40,719 nucleotides of DNA, from assembly GCA_945878115.1 (NCBI GenBank), contig CAMDVD010000033.1:1-40719 (forward strand), written 5' to 3'. Origin of the DNA: Chitinophaga pinensis. GTDB lineage: Bacteria; Bacteroidota; Bacteroidia; Chitinophagales; Chitinophagaceae. The notes under the pieces are model-generated. The model ran no database searches. It was not told where the DNA came from and worked only from the letters and a program-made list of their open reading frames with translations. Position numbers and translations under genes: made by a program. The first letter of the stretch is position 1. Each line of letters starts with the position of its first letter. This document shows, one piece after another, positions 24,505 to 31,616 of this stretch.

Positions 24505-25623
24505 TTATCGGATGTTTCGTTTTTTGTTTTTTTCGTAATCTTCAAATATCATTTGTCCCAATCCTTTTAAGCCCGTGTAGAAGGCCTTGCCTTGATTGGC
24601 TTCGGTGAATTGTTCTACAAAAGTTTGTAAATAGGGATCGTCGGCAATCATAAATGTGGTAATGGGAATACCAATTCTACGTGCCTCTTTGGCTTTATTT
24701 AAGCATTTGTCCACGATGAAGGAATCCAACCCATTACTGTTTCTGTAATGCTCACCGTTAGGCAGATTCAAGCAACTGGGTTTACCGTCCGTAATCATAA
24801 AGATTTGACGGTTGGCTTGTTTTTTTCTACGCAAAATATCCAAGGCTAAGTCTAGCCCTGCCACTGTATTGGTGTGGTAAGGACCTACCTGTAAATAAGG
24901 TAAATCTTTCACCTGAATGGTCCATGCATCGTTCCCAAAAACAAGAATGTCTAGACTGTCTTTGGGGTAACGCGTCTGAATCAATTCGGCCAAAGCCATG
25001 GCTACTTTTTTTGCAGGCGTAATGCGGTCTTCGCCATATAAAATCATGCTATGACTAATGTCAATCATCAACACGGTACTCATTTGTGCGGAGTGGTGGG
25101 TGTCGTGCATTACCAAATCCTGTTCCGTCAAACGAAACTCGTCGATGCCATTGTTGGCAAAAGCGTTTTTCACACTTTCGGTTACGGCTATTTGGTCGAT
25201 GCTGTCGCCGAAAGCGTAGGGGCGCATTTCGCCAGTTTTATCGGAGCCTGCGCCCGTGTATTTGGTTTTGTGGTCGCCGCGTCCTGATTTTTTTAAGTCC
25301 CCAAAAATTTGGTCTAAAGCGCGTTGCCGAATGGACTGCTCGGTTTTAGCGGTAATTATCAAGCCTTCACCAGGCGGCTTTTGTTCATCGTCTTTAATAT
25401 AGCCGTGTTTTTTCAAATCCTCCACGAAATCGTCCATGGTATATTCGTTCGAGAAGAGCTTATATTCTTCGTCCAATTGTTGCATCCAATCTAAAGTCTC
25501 ATCCACATCACCTGCTGTATGCACAATCAATTCCTGAAAAATTTCCAGCAAACGCTCAAAAGGTGTACGTTCTGGTTCCTCGTATGGATTAAAAACAAAG
25601 CCCGATTTGTTTTGGAATTTCAT
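24505..25623 (-). CDS. VWA domain protein, partner of MoxR-type ATPase
   Basis: A 372-aa cytoplasmic protein. The N-terminal half (about 1-175) is helical and charged. The C-terminal half is a von Willebrand A domain with an intact metal site: DISHSM (Asp188, Ser190, Ser192), a Thr in the YHTNTVAG loop (about 251-253), and the ITDGKPS Asp (about 279). Such proteins act as adaptors for MoxR-type AAA+ rings. It is first in a three-gene operon read leftward with one-base and overlapping junctions. Parts of the gene reach about 60 percent GC by hand count (for example 25201-25260), unlike flanking genes. Confidence 0.93.
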   Translation of the reverse strand: MKFQNKSGFVFNPYEEPERTPFERLLEIFQELIVHTAGDVDETLDWMQQLDEEYKLFSNEYTMDDFVEDLKKHGYIKDDEQKPPGEGLIITAKTEQSIRQRALDQIFGDLKKSGRGDHKTKYTGAGSDKTGEMRPYAFGDSIDQIAVTESVKNAFANNGIDEFRLTEQDLVMHDTHHSAQMSTVLMIDISHSMILYGEDRITPAKKVAMALAELIQTRYPKDSLDILVFGNDAWTIQVKDLPYLQVGPYHTNTVAGLDLALDILRRKKQANRQIFMITDGKPSCLNLPNGEHYRNSNGLDSFIVDKCLNKAKEARRIGIPITTFMIADDPYLQTFVEQFTEANQGKAFYTGLKGLGQMIFEDYEKNKKRNIR

Positions 25624-25676
25624 GGGTTTCTTACTGATTCTCGACCGATGGTTTTCGGCGCATGTTTAGTTGGATG

Positions 25677-25684
25677 CAAAGGTA
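25677..25684 (-). promoter_or_regulatory. Candidate -7 box of the VWA/MoxR operon
   Basis: TACCTTTG followed by CA on the minus strand is a good TAnnTTTG match, about 54 bases before ATG 25623. No clear -33 element. Confidence 0.5.
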
Positions 25685-25894
25685 AGGTCTCTTTTAGGGA
25701 AATAGCTGAAGAATCGAAAAGAATTCAGTTGTCTAGAGTCGAAGAAAGTTAAACTGTGGTTTATAAATGAAGAAATATGTTCGTAGTAGATTTCATTTGT
25801 AGCCATACACCGAAACTTTGTTCAACACGCGTATGTCTGTTAGCTGCCAACGTTTTTGGGATTGGGGAAGGTGGGGTTTAGGAAGTACAAAAAT

Positions 25895-26210
25895 CCTTAC
25901 TATTCGATGTGTTTTTTAGGCTGTAGAAAGAATGTCGCTTTACTATATGCGTTTGCCTTCTTGTGCCTTACTATTCGAAGTGTTTTAGGGCTGGCGCAAG
26001 AATGGCGCGTTGCCTTTTGCGTTTGCCTTCTTGTGCCTTACTGTTCGAAGTACTTTTGTTGAGCTAGCACTGGGTTGTTAGAGATGTTAGCGCAGCGCAT
26101 CTCGAACTGTAAATAAAAAACGATTTTTAATCGTATGTAAGCAGAAAGTTCTATTGGTTGGTGTCCCGCCAACCAATTTAATTTCGGTTGGTGGGACACA
26201 AACCGATAGG
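25895..26210. repeat. Composite repeat block, right of the MoxR/VWA operon
   Basis: About two and a half copies of the 70-74-bp unit (25895-26068) followed by a full R4 (26075-26210), in the same orientation as the left block. The rest of the gap 25624-26358 holds the operon promoter and no gene I can support. The unit carries TACTTTTG (26051-26058), a plus-strand -7-box match. Confidence 0.85.
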
Positions 26211-26358
26211 GAATCGTGTGGGCAATACGAAACATGTAATAGGAATTTCAAAAGCGTAAATCCATTCACCCACATCCACCACCCTACTTCATTATCTAAC
26301 ATAGGTCAAGGTGGACCTTTTTTTTGTGTATTAATATTGGCATTCTAAATATTCTATC

Positions 26359-27033
26359 ATGCAACGTATCATCACTACCGCTTCCAACACAGACCAGAAA
26401 CCCTTACTACAACATCGATTTATTTGCTTGCTCTTTGCCATTTTTTTCACTTATTGGATGTATGGTTGGCTTACTTGTTTGAATGTAGAAGATTGGATTA
26501 TAGAGAACCTATTAGTAGTTATTTGCATCAGTTTAGTCATCGCTTCTCATAAATGGCATAGGTTAAGTGAATTCAGTTATTTGTGCCTATTCGTTTTTGT
26601 GATGCTGCATTTGTATGGCGCTTTTTATGCGTATACCAGAAATAACCTCGGGGAATGGTTGCGAGACACGTATCATTTAGCACGCAACCCTTACGATAGA
26701 ATAGTTCATTTTAGTTTTGGTTTGTTGCTTGCCTACCCTATCCGTGAAATCTTGGTGAACAAATACAAGTTAACGGGAAATGCAAGCTGGTGGATGCCTA
26801 TACAGTTTGTGTTTTCATTGGGCACTATATTCGAACTCATCGAATGGGGAGTGGCTACTTTCACCGATACCGAAACTGGCGAAACTTATGTGGCTACACA
26901 AGGCGATGTATGGGATGCGCATAAAGATATCATCTTAGCGCTTATAGGCACGACCATCAGTATGACCATATTGTATGGTATCAAACGAGGATACTTTACG
27001 CATCGTTCAAAGAACTTAGTTCTGACTAAATAA
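26359..27033 (+). CDS. DUF2238 family integral membrane protein
   Basis: A 224-aa inner-membrane protein with about six hydrophobic segments and the family blocks NPYDRIVHFSFG, FELIEWGVA and TQGDVWDAHKDI, which place acidic residues and a His in or near the membrane. Function is unknown. The patatin gene follows 10 bp downstream on the same strand, so the two probably share a transcript. Confidence 0.9.
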   Translation: MQRIITTASNTDQKPLLQHRFICLLFAIFFTYWMYGWLTCLNVEDWIIENLLVVICISLVIASHKWHRLSEFSYLCLFVFVMLHLYGAFYAYTRNNLGEWLRDTYHLARNPYDRIVHFSFGLLLAYPIREILVNKYKLTGNASWWMPIQFVFSLGTIFELIEWGVATFTDTETGETYVATQGDVWDAHKDIILALIGTTISMTILYGIKRGYFTHRSKNLVLTK

Positions 27034-27043
27034 TACCTCCACC

Positions 27044-28075
27044 ATGTTGAGAATGTACGCATTGTTTCTTTTGTTTTTTATCCATTCGATTTGTCGCGGA
27101 CAGTCGCTACAGGTTGAGAATCTAGTATTCGAAGGAGGTGGGTTAAGAGGCATTGCCTATATAGGCGCGTTGCAACAATTAGAAGAGTTTGGGATCGTTA
27201 AACAAATACACAGAGTAGGTGGAAATTCGGCAGGTGCCATCATGGCGTTGATGGTTTCTTTGGGCTATACTGCAGATGAAATTTATGTAATCCTAAGCAA
27301 GGTAAAGCCTTGGAAAATGAAGAATGGGCATTTCCTTTTTATGGGTCTACGGTATAGTTTGTCGCATCATTATGGCTGGTATAACAGCAGAAAAATCAAC
27401 CACCTTTTAGAAAAGATAATTGCAGACAAGACAGGTAATGCAGACATCTCATTTGCTGAACTTACAGCAAGCGGATACAAGGAATTGAGCGTGATGAGTA
27501 CCTGTGTAACTAAACAAAAAGCGATGGTATTATCTGCCAAAAACTATCCGAATATGAAAGTCAAGGACGCGGTACTGATTTCCTGTTCGGTACCAATTGT
27601 ATATCAAGCTGTATTTGTAGATAGTGTTGGAAAAATCTATACACATCAAAATAAGCAAGGTAATTTGGATATTTTTATAGACGGACTTATTACAGGCAAT
27701 TATCCCATTTCTATGTTTGATGGTCTACAAATCGAAGCGCCCAATAAGGTTATCCGAATTCCAAATTACAAGACATTGGGTATCCAAATCACATCTGAAA
27801 AACAAATGCAAAATGACAATTTGGGTAATGGGCTTTTGGATTGGCAAGTAACTGGATTCGGTGATTATATGAAGGCATTAGTTTGCTATATTTTTGAAAG
27901 CCTCAATCGGCAAACGATGACATGTGCAGATTGGGAACGCACCATATCTCTACCTACCTTGGGCATCGGACCACAGTTGAAAAAACTGAACCCCGAAAAA
28001 ACCATCGAACTTATTAGGGCTGGAAAAGAATTTACAAGGAAGTATTTGGAAGAACGTGAGGGGAATATTTTGTAG
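27044..28075 (+). CDS. Patatin-like phospholipase
   Basis: A 343-aa lipid acyl hydrolase. A signal peptide (ending CRGQ) is followed by a patatin domain with the oxyanion loop FEGGGLRGIAYIGAL, the catalytic Ser62 in GGNSAGA, and the catalytic Asp in IDGLITGNYP (near residue 212). It acts outside the cytoplasm or at the outer membrane. An ATG three codons downstream is also possible. No POTRA or barrel domain follows, so it is not a type Vd autotransporter. Cotranscribed with DUF2238. Confidence 0.92.
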   Translation: MLRMYALFLLFFIHSICRGQSLQVENLVFEGGGLRGIAYIGALQQLEEFGIVKQIHRVGGNSAGAIMALMVSLGYTADEIYVILSKVKPWKMKNGHFLFMGLRYSLSHHYGWYNSRKINHLLEKIIADKTGNADISFAELTASGYKELSVMSTCVTKQKAMVLSAKNYPNMKVKDAVLISCSVPIVYQAVFVDSVGKIYTHQNKQGNLDIFIDGLITGNYPISMFDGLQIEAPNKVIRIPNYKTLGIQITSEKQMQNDNLGNGLLDWQVTGFGDYMKALVCYIFESLNRQTMTCADWERTISLPTLGIGPQLKKLNPEKTIELIRAGKEFTRKYLEEREGNIL

Positions 28076-28091
28076 TACCATGCTCTATTTA

Positions 28092-29093
28092 TTAAACAAT
28101 TTCAGTCATAAAGCTTATATCCAAATTATAAATATCTTCACATAAATTTTCCAAACAAAAGAATTTTACAATTAGTTGTCGATTTATATCGACTGAAAAT
28201 TCCACCTTCATCTTTACAACACCTTTCGGCTTAGCAGGTAAATTGTACAAACAGACACCACTACTATATCCATTCTTGCTCTTGAAAGGAGGAAGTGGAA
28301 CATGAGCAGCTCCAACATGGATAAGAGTCGCACAAGTTGTTTGATTATCTTCAGAAGTTGTTAAATCCTTAGTAATCTTAAGAGGCAAAGTTGCACCTTT
28401 TGGCACACCAAGGAGATACTTGCCACCCTTAATTCCAACACTAATTGAGTTTGTGAGTTGAATTATTTGAACTAACGAATTGTCAACTGCTATTTTTTGA
28501 ATATCAATATTTTCAGGGGCTAATTCAAAAGCCATTTTCGCAAAAAAATAATTTTTCGTATCCAAGGCTTGATAAATTAAATCATTAGCCAAATAGTCTT
28601 TATTGCTTAGCATGTCGTTTGTGGCAAATTTATCAATCGAAAAGTAATTGATAATATCTATTAGTTTAAGATTGAGTTTTAACCTTCTAAATTCATCAAC
28701 AAAAGCGTCGATAGTATTTTTATCATTAGTCAACACAACAATATTCTCTCTATTTTTATTCTCAGCAAAGTATGTCCAATTGTAAGAACCGTTAATTAGA
28801 ACCTCATTGTCAATTATGCAAAATTTATGATGTATTGGATTGTCATTATTAGAGAAATAGAATTTTCCTCCAAGGTCTATGAATCTCTGAAAATTGAGCC
28901 CTTCCAACCTATTATTTACATAATCATTAAAAACTATTAATTCAACCTTAACCCCTTCTTGCAACTTCTGACATAGCTTTTCAAATAGTTCCAAGTTTGT
29001 GAACCAGTACATTGCCACCTTAATATCTAATTTAGCTTTTTCTAAAAAATCAATTAATGTAGCTCTGATATTAATAAAGTAAGGGGTTACCAT
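28092..29093 (-). CDS. PLD-family nuclease fused to an Hsp70 substrate-binding-like domain
   Basis: A 333-aa protein without signal peptide. Residues about 5-135 form a single PLD-like domain with one HKD motif, HHKFCIID (His88, Lys90, Asp95) followed by GSYNW (102-106); such proteins act as dimers and most are nucleases. A helical linker (about 140-210) follows. Residues about 213-327 read like the beta half of the DnaK/Hsp70 substrate-binding domain: TNSISVGIKGG, a TTSEDNQTT strand (compare DnaK AEDNQTAVTIHV), and LPAKPKGVVKMKVEFSVD (compare IPPAPRGVPQIEVTFDID). The Hsp70 ATPase domain is absent. I infer a nuclease steered or gated by peptide binding. It lies downstream of a secreted hypothetical and near a toxin-antitoxin pair. 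Confidence 0.85.
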   Translation of the reverse strand: MVTPYFINIRATLIDFLEKAKLDIKVAMYWFTNLELFEKLCQKLQEGVKVELIVFNDYVNNRLEGLNFQRFIDLGGKFYFSNNDNPIHHKFCIIDNEVLINGSYNWTYFAENKNRENIVVLTNDKNTIDAFVDEFRRLKLNLKLIDIINYFSIDKFATNDMLSNKDYLANDLIYQALDTKNYFFAKMAFELAPENIDIQKIAVDNSLVQIIQLTNSISVGIKGGKYLLGVPKGATLPLKITKDLTTSEDNQTTCATLIHVGAAHVPLPPFKSKNGYSSGVCLYNLPAKPKGVVKMKVEFSVDINRQLIVKFFCLENLCEDIYNLDISFMTEIV

Positions 29094-29160
29094 TTTTTAA
29101 TCTCTTATAGTTGTTCAAAAAAGACTACCAACAGTAGAGTGAAAACCTACTCTTCGCATT

Positions 29161-29337
29161 TCACAAATCTAATAAAGTAATGCCAAGTTTTTCAGTCTTA
29201 AAATCGGGTGTGAAGCTTTCAACATATTTCAGGAATTTAAGAGATCGAATAGGCTTTGGATGCTTTGAATTAGATTGGCTTGTATATTTATACTTCGGGA
29301 TGCCGCAGAATTGAATATCCCAAAGAGCGAAGTTCAT
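29161..29337 (-). CDS. Possible small protein (58 aa)
   Basis: A short frame starting with ATG two bases after the stop codon of the upstream secreted gene and ending 67 bases before the PLD-fusion gene on the same strand. The peptide (starting MNFALWDIQFCGIPKYKY) is basic and has no signal peptide or recognised motif. The tight junction favours translation; the lack of any recognisable family keeps this uncertain. It could also be a gene remnant. Confidence 0.3.
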   Translation of the reverse strand: MNFALWDIQFCGIPKYKYTSQSNSKHPKPIRSLKFLKYVESFTPDFKTEKLGITLLDL

Positions 29338-29339
29338 TT

Positions 29340-29864
29340 TTATTCCTTGTAAAATGTCGGTTGAGTCTTTTCAGGAATTATCAATTCTCCACTTAGATTT
29401 GGCAATCCCTTCTTCATTGTTTCAATGTCTTTGCCAGAAGTGTCTACAAAATACCAATTTTTACCATTGTCGATTGAAATTGCTATTAATGTTGATTTAG
29501 ATATAAGTCTCCCATTTGGAACTTTCATTTCAATTGTTTGAGGCACCGTACATTGTAGTTCATTTCGAATAGTAATTATTTTTGAGGGTTCTCCAATGGT
29601 TACATGTAGAAATTCTACCCCACTGGATTGCATTTCTTTTGTCCCATTTTCCATTACTTCAACCATCTTCTGCTTTCCTCCCATCATGTCTATAATTTTG
29701 GGATATGTATACTTACAGAATGATATAAAGTCCTTCTTAAGGAGAAGTTGGCTCATCATTTCTGCTTGTTTTTTAATTGTGTTTGAGTAGTCGATATTTC
29801 TTGTCTGTCCATTACAAACAAAGAAAAAAAGGGATAAGAAAAATATTGTCACTATTTGTTTCAT
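29340..29864 (-). CDS. Secreted hypothetical protein
   Basis: A 174-aa protein with a signal peptide ending FVCNGQ, a helical region (about 25-85) and a predicted beta-rich C-terminal part with IDNGKNWYFVDTSG. The pattern (helices, then a strand bundle with NWYF) resembles small NTF2-like or DUF4878-type exported proteins, but no family can be named with confidence. It is the first gene of a possible minus-strand unit with the 58-aa frame and the PLD fusion. Confidence 0.7.
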   Translation of the reverse strand: MKQIVTIFFLSLFFFVCNGQTRNIDYSNTIKKQAEMMSQLLLKKDFISFCKYTYPKIIDMMGGKQKMVEVMENGTKEMQSSGVEFLHVTIGEPSKIITIRNELQCTVPQTIEMKVPNGRLISKSTLIAISIDNGKNWYFVDTSGKDIETMKKGLPNLSGELIIPEKTQPTFYKE

Positions 29865-30092
29865 AGGTATGTGTTTTTTAAATGACGCCTAACTTACTTA
29901 CACTCGATACAAACATTCAGATGGAGAACAAAAAGTATTGATAGCCAGAGTTCAAAGTTTTGTAAGCATTTATCAAATATACTCAATTCGGTTTTACAAA
30001 GTATTGAATGGAGATTTATCTTTTGAAGAGGGAGTTTGCTTAATGGTTCAAAGAAGCTTTTTTATTTATACTTGATCTGTTATTACTCATAC

Positions 30093-31097
30093 TTAAATCT
30101 GATTTAATTCAAAGGCATATTCATAACTGATGACGTTCCTATCTTTTTCGTTTTTTTGCCAAGCTTCTTCCAAATGACTTAACTCAATAATGTCATTGGT
30201 GCTTGTAGATTTAAATACAGTTGCCACTTTCTCTAGCACAGCCAACTCTTCTTCTGAAAATAAATCTGCTTTAAAATGTCTCTCCTTTTTTGCTTTGAAT
30301 TGTTCACCTGTATATCCTTGCGGAAATTCTGTGGTGTAAATATCGATTACCTCTTTGTTGACTAAATATTCAAATATGCTTTGAAAATTATTTGGAACAG
30401 GGCCCATATCTATGGCTTTGTAACGAACTCCACTGATAGAAAAACAACTTCGTTTAAACATTAAAAAATCGGCATAAAATAACAGCTTATTCATTTTGGT
30501 TTTAAAGGGTTCAATCTGTTCTGAAAAATATACCACCATTTCTGTAAACTTTTCAAAATTAGGATTTCTGTATCCTGAATAAATATCTGCTAAATGATTG
30601 CCTAACAAATACTCTTTGAAATTCAAATTGAAAATATTGCGCTGTCTTTCCTCTAGCAATGATTGTGCTTTCTGCACGTACTTAGCTTTCACTTTGTCAT
30701 CTATAGTTGCGCATAACTCCACCATATCTATGAATTTTTTGGGGTCGTCAACCATCTGAATTAATTTAGCATTAGCAGCACTAGGCATCTCACCAGCTTC
30801 GTATTGGCGGTAGCTGTTTACACCGAAGCCTAAAATTTCGGACATCTTTGCAGCAGGCAAACCAAACTTTTCTCTTATTCTACTGATTTCATCTGGAAAT
30901 GGAATGTTGAATTTGTCTCGGTATTGGTTATATACCTGATTCATATTCACTTCATCCAATGCAGTGGTCGTAAATTGTTCTCCACTATCCTTGCATTTGT
31001 AATAATGAAAAACAATTTCAAACGTTTCCTTTCTAAAATCCATCGACCTACGTTCTTTGTTCAATGTCATTTCTTTTCCTGTGATTGGGCTTTTCAT
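30093..31097 (-). CDS. Antitoxin: HTH plus Panacea (SocA-like) domain
   Basis: A 334-aa cytoplasmic regulator. The N-terminus (about 1-65) resembles an MqsA-type zinc ribbon in which most Cys are lost (only YYKCKDSGEQF keeps one). A helix-turn-helix of XRE/MqsA type follows (about 68-125; FGLPAAKMSEILGFGVNSYRQYE). The C-terminal part contains a Panacea/DUF4065 domain (about 160-265; MNKLLFYADFLMF, GVRYKAIDMGPVPNNF), known to neutralise many unrelated toxins. The toxin gene lies just upstream with a 7-bp gap. Autoregulation through palindromes upstream of the toxin gene is likely. Confidence 0.9.
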   Translation of the reverse strand: MKSPITGKEMTLNKERRSMDFRKETFEIVFHYYKCKDSGEQFTTTALDEVNMNQVYNQYRDKFNIPFPDEISRIREKFGLPAAKMSEILGFGVNSYRQYEAGEMPSAANAKLIQMVDDPKKFIDMVELCATIDDKVKAKYVQKAQSLLEERQRNIFNLNFKEYLLGNHLADIYSGYRNPNFEKFTEMVVYFSEQIEPFKTKMNKLLFYADFLMFKRSCFSISGVRYKAIDMGPVPNNFQSIFEYLVNKEVIDIYTTEFPQGYTGEQFKAKKERHFKADLFSEEELAVLEKVATVFKSTSTNDIIELSHLEEAWQKNEKDRNVISYEYAFELNQI

Positions 31098-31104
31098 ATT
31101 GAAT

Positions 31105-31452
31105 CTATTTTAAAGGATAATGCATTTTGTGTTGAGCCAAATGAAAGGAAATACATATTACACTGCTGCTCATGGCACCCATTGTAATTTTGATATACAC
31201 TTCCTTCTTTTTAATTGTTTTTCCAAACACCCACATATTGGCGCCACCATACAGCATTTCTTGGAGAGGACCTTCGCTATAATCTTTTGTTTCGAGTGTT
31301 TCCAGTATGGTTTTTCGTTCAATAGGGCGAAGTTCTAAATCTACCAAAGCTTGTGCATTTTTCCCTCTGTCATCTCGAAAGAGAACATCCCAGAATTTCA
31401 TTTTTTCTTTGAAATCTTTTAAAAAAGCCGCTACTTCGGGTTCTGCGCTCAT
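31105..31452 (-). CDS. MqsR-like toxin of a type II toxin-antitoxin pair
   Basis: A 115-aa protein that looks like the MqsR-type (RelE fold) toxins paired with Panacea antitoxins: FRDDRGKN, a helix with LETLETKDYSEGPL, MWVFGKTIKKKEVYIKITMG and a final VICISFHLAQHKMHYP strand. MqsR itself cleaves mRNA at GCN sites; the same activity here is inferred. Toxin gene first, antitoxin second, as in mqsRA. Confidence 0.82.
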   Translation of the reverse strand: MSAEPEVAAFLKDFKEKMKFWDVLFRDDRGKNAQALVDLELRPIERKTILETLETKDYSEGPLQEMLYGGANMWVFGKTIKKKEVYIKITMGAMSSSVICISFHLAQHKMHYPLK

Positions 31453-31469
31453 GTTGATATTTGGAAGTA

Positions 31470-31551
31470 CGAATGTAATACCGATTTTTATAATTGCAAC
31501 TATAAAGTTGAATTAATAAATAATATAATCCATTTAAAAACTATAAAGTTG
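31470..31551 (-). promoter_or_regulatory. Toxin-antitoxin promoter with two operator-like palindromes
   Basis: On the minus strand TTG (31499-31497) and TACATTCG (31477-31470, one mismatch to TAnnTTTG) are 19 bp apart and the -7 box lies 17 bases before the toxin ATG. The palindrome CAACTATAAAGTTG (31497-31510) overlaps the -33 TTG, and a second copy, AACTATAAAGTTG, lies at 31539-31551. Binding of the HTH antitoxin here would block the promoter. Confidence 0.6.
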
Positions 31552-31616
31552 ATTTCAAGGTATTAGCAAGCCAAGTTCGCTGGCCTTTTTTATAATACTC
31601 AACTGTAAGCAACCCA

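Noticed and set aside
27044-28075. Patatin gene as a CBASS-type (CapV) phospholipase effector
   Set aside because: It has a signal peptide and no nucleotidyltransferase gene nearby; its partner is a DUF2238 membrane protein.
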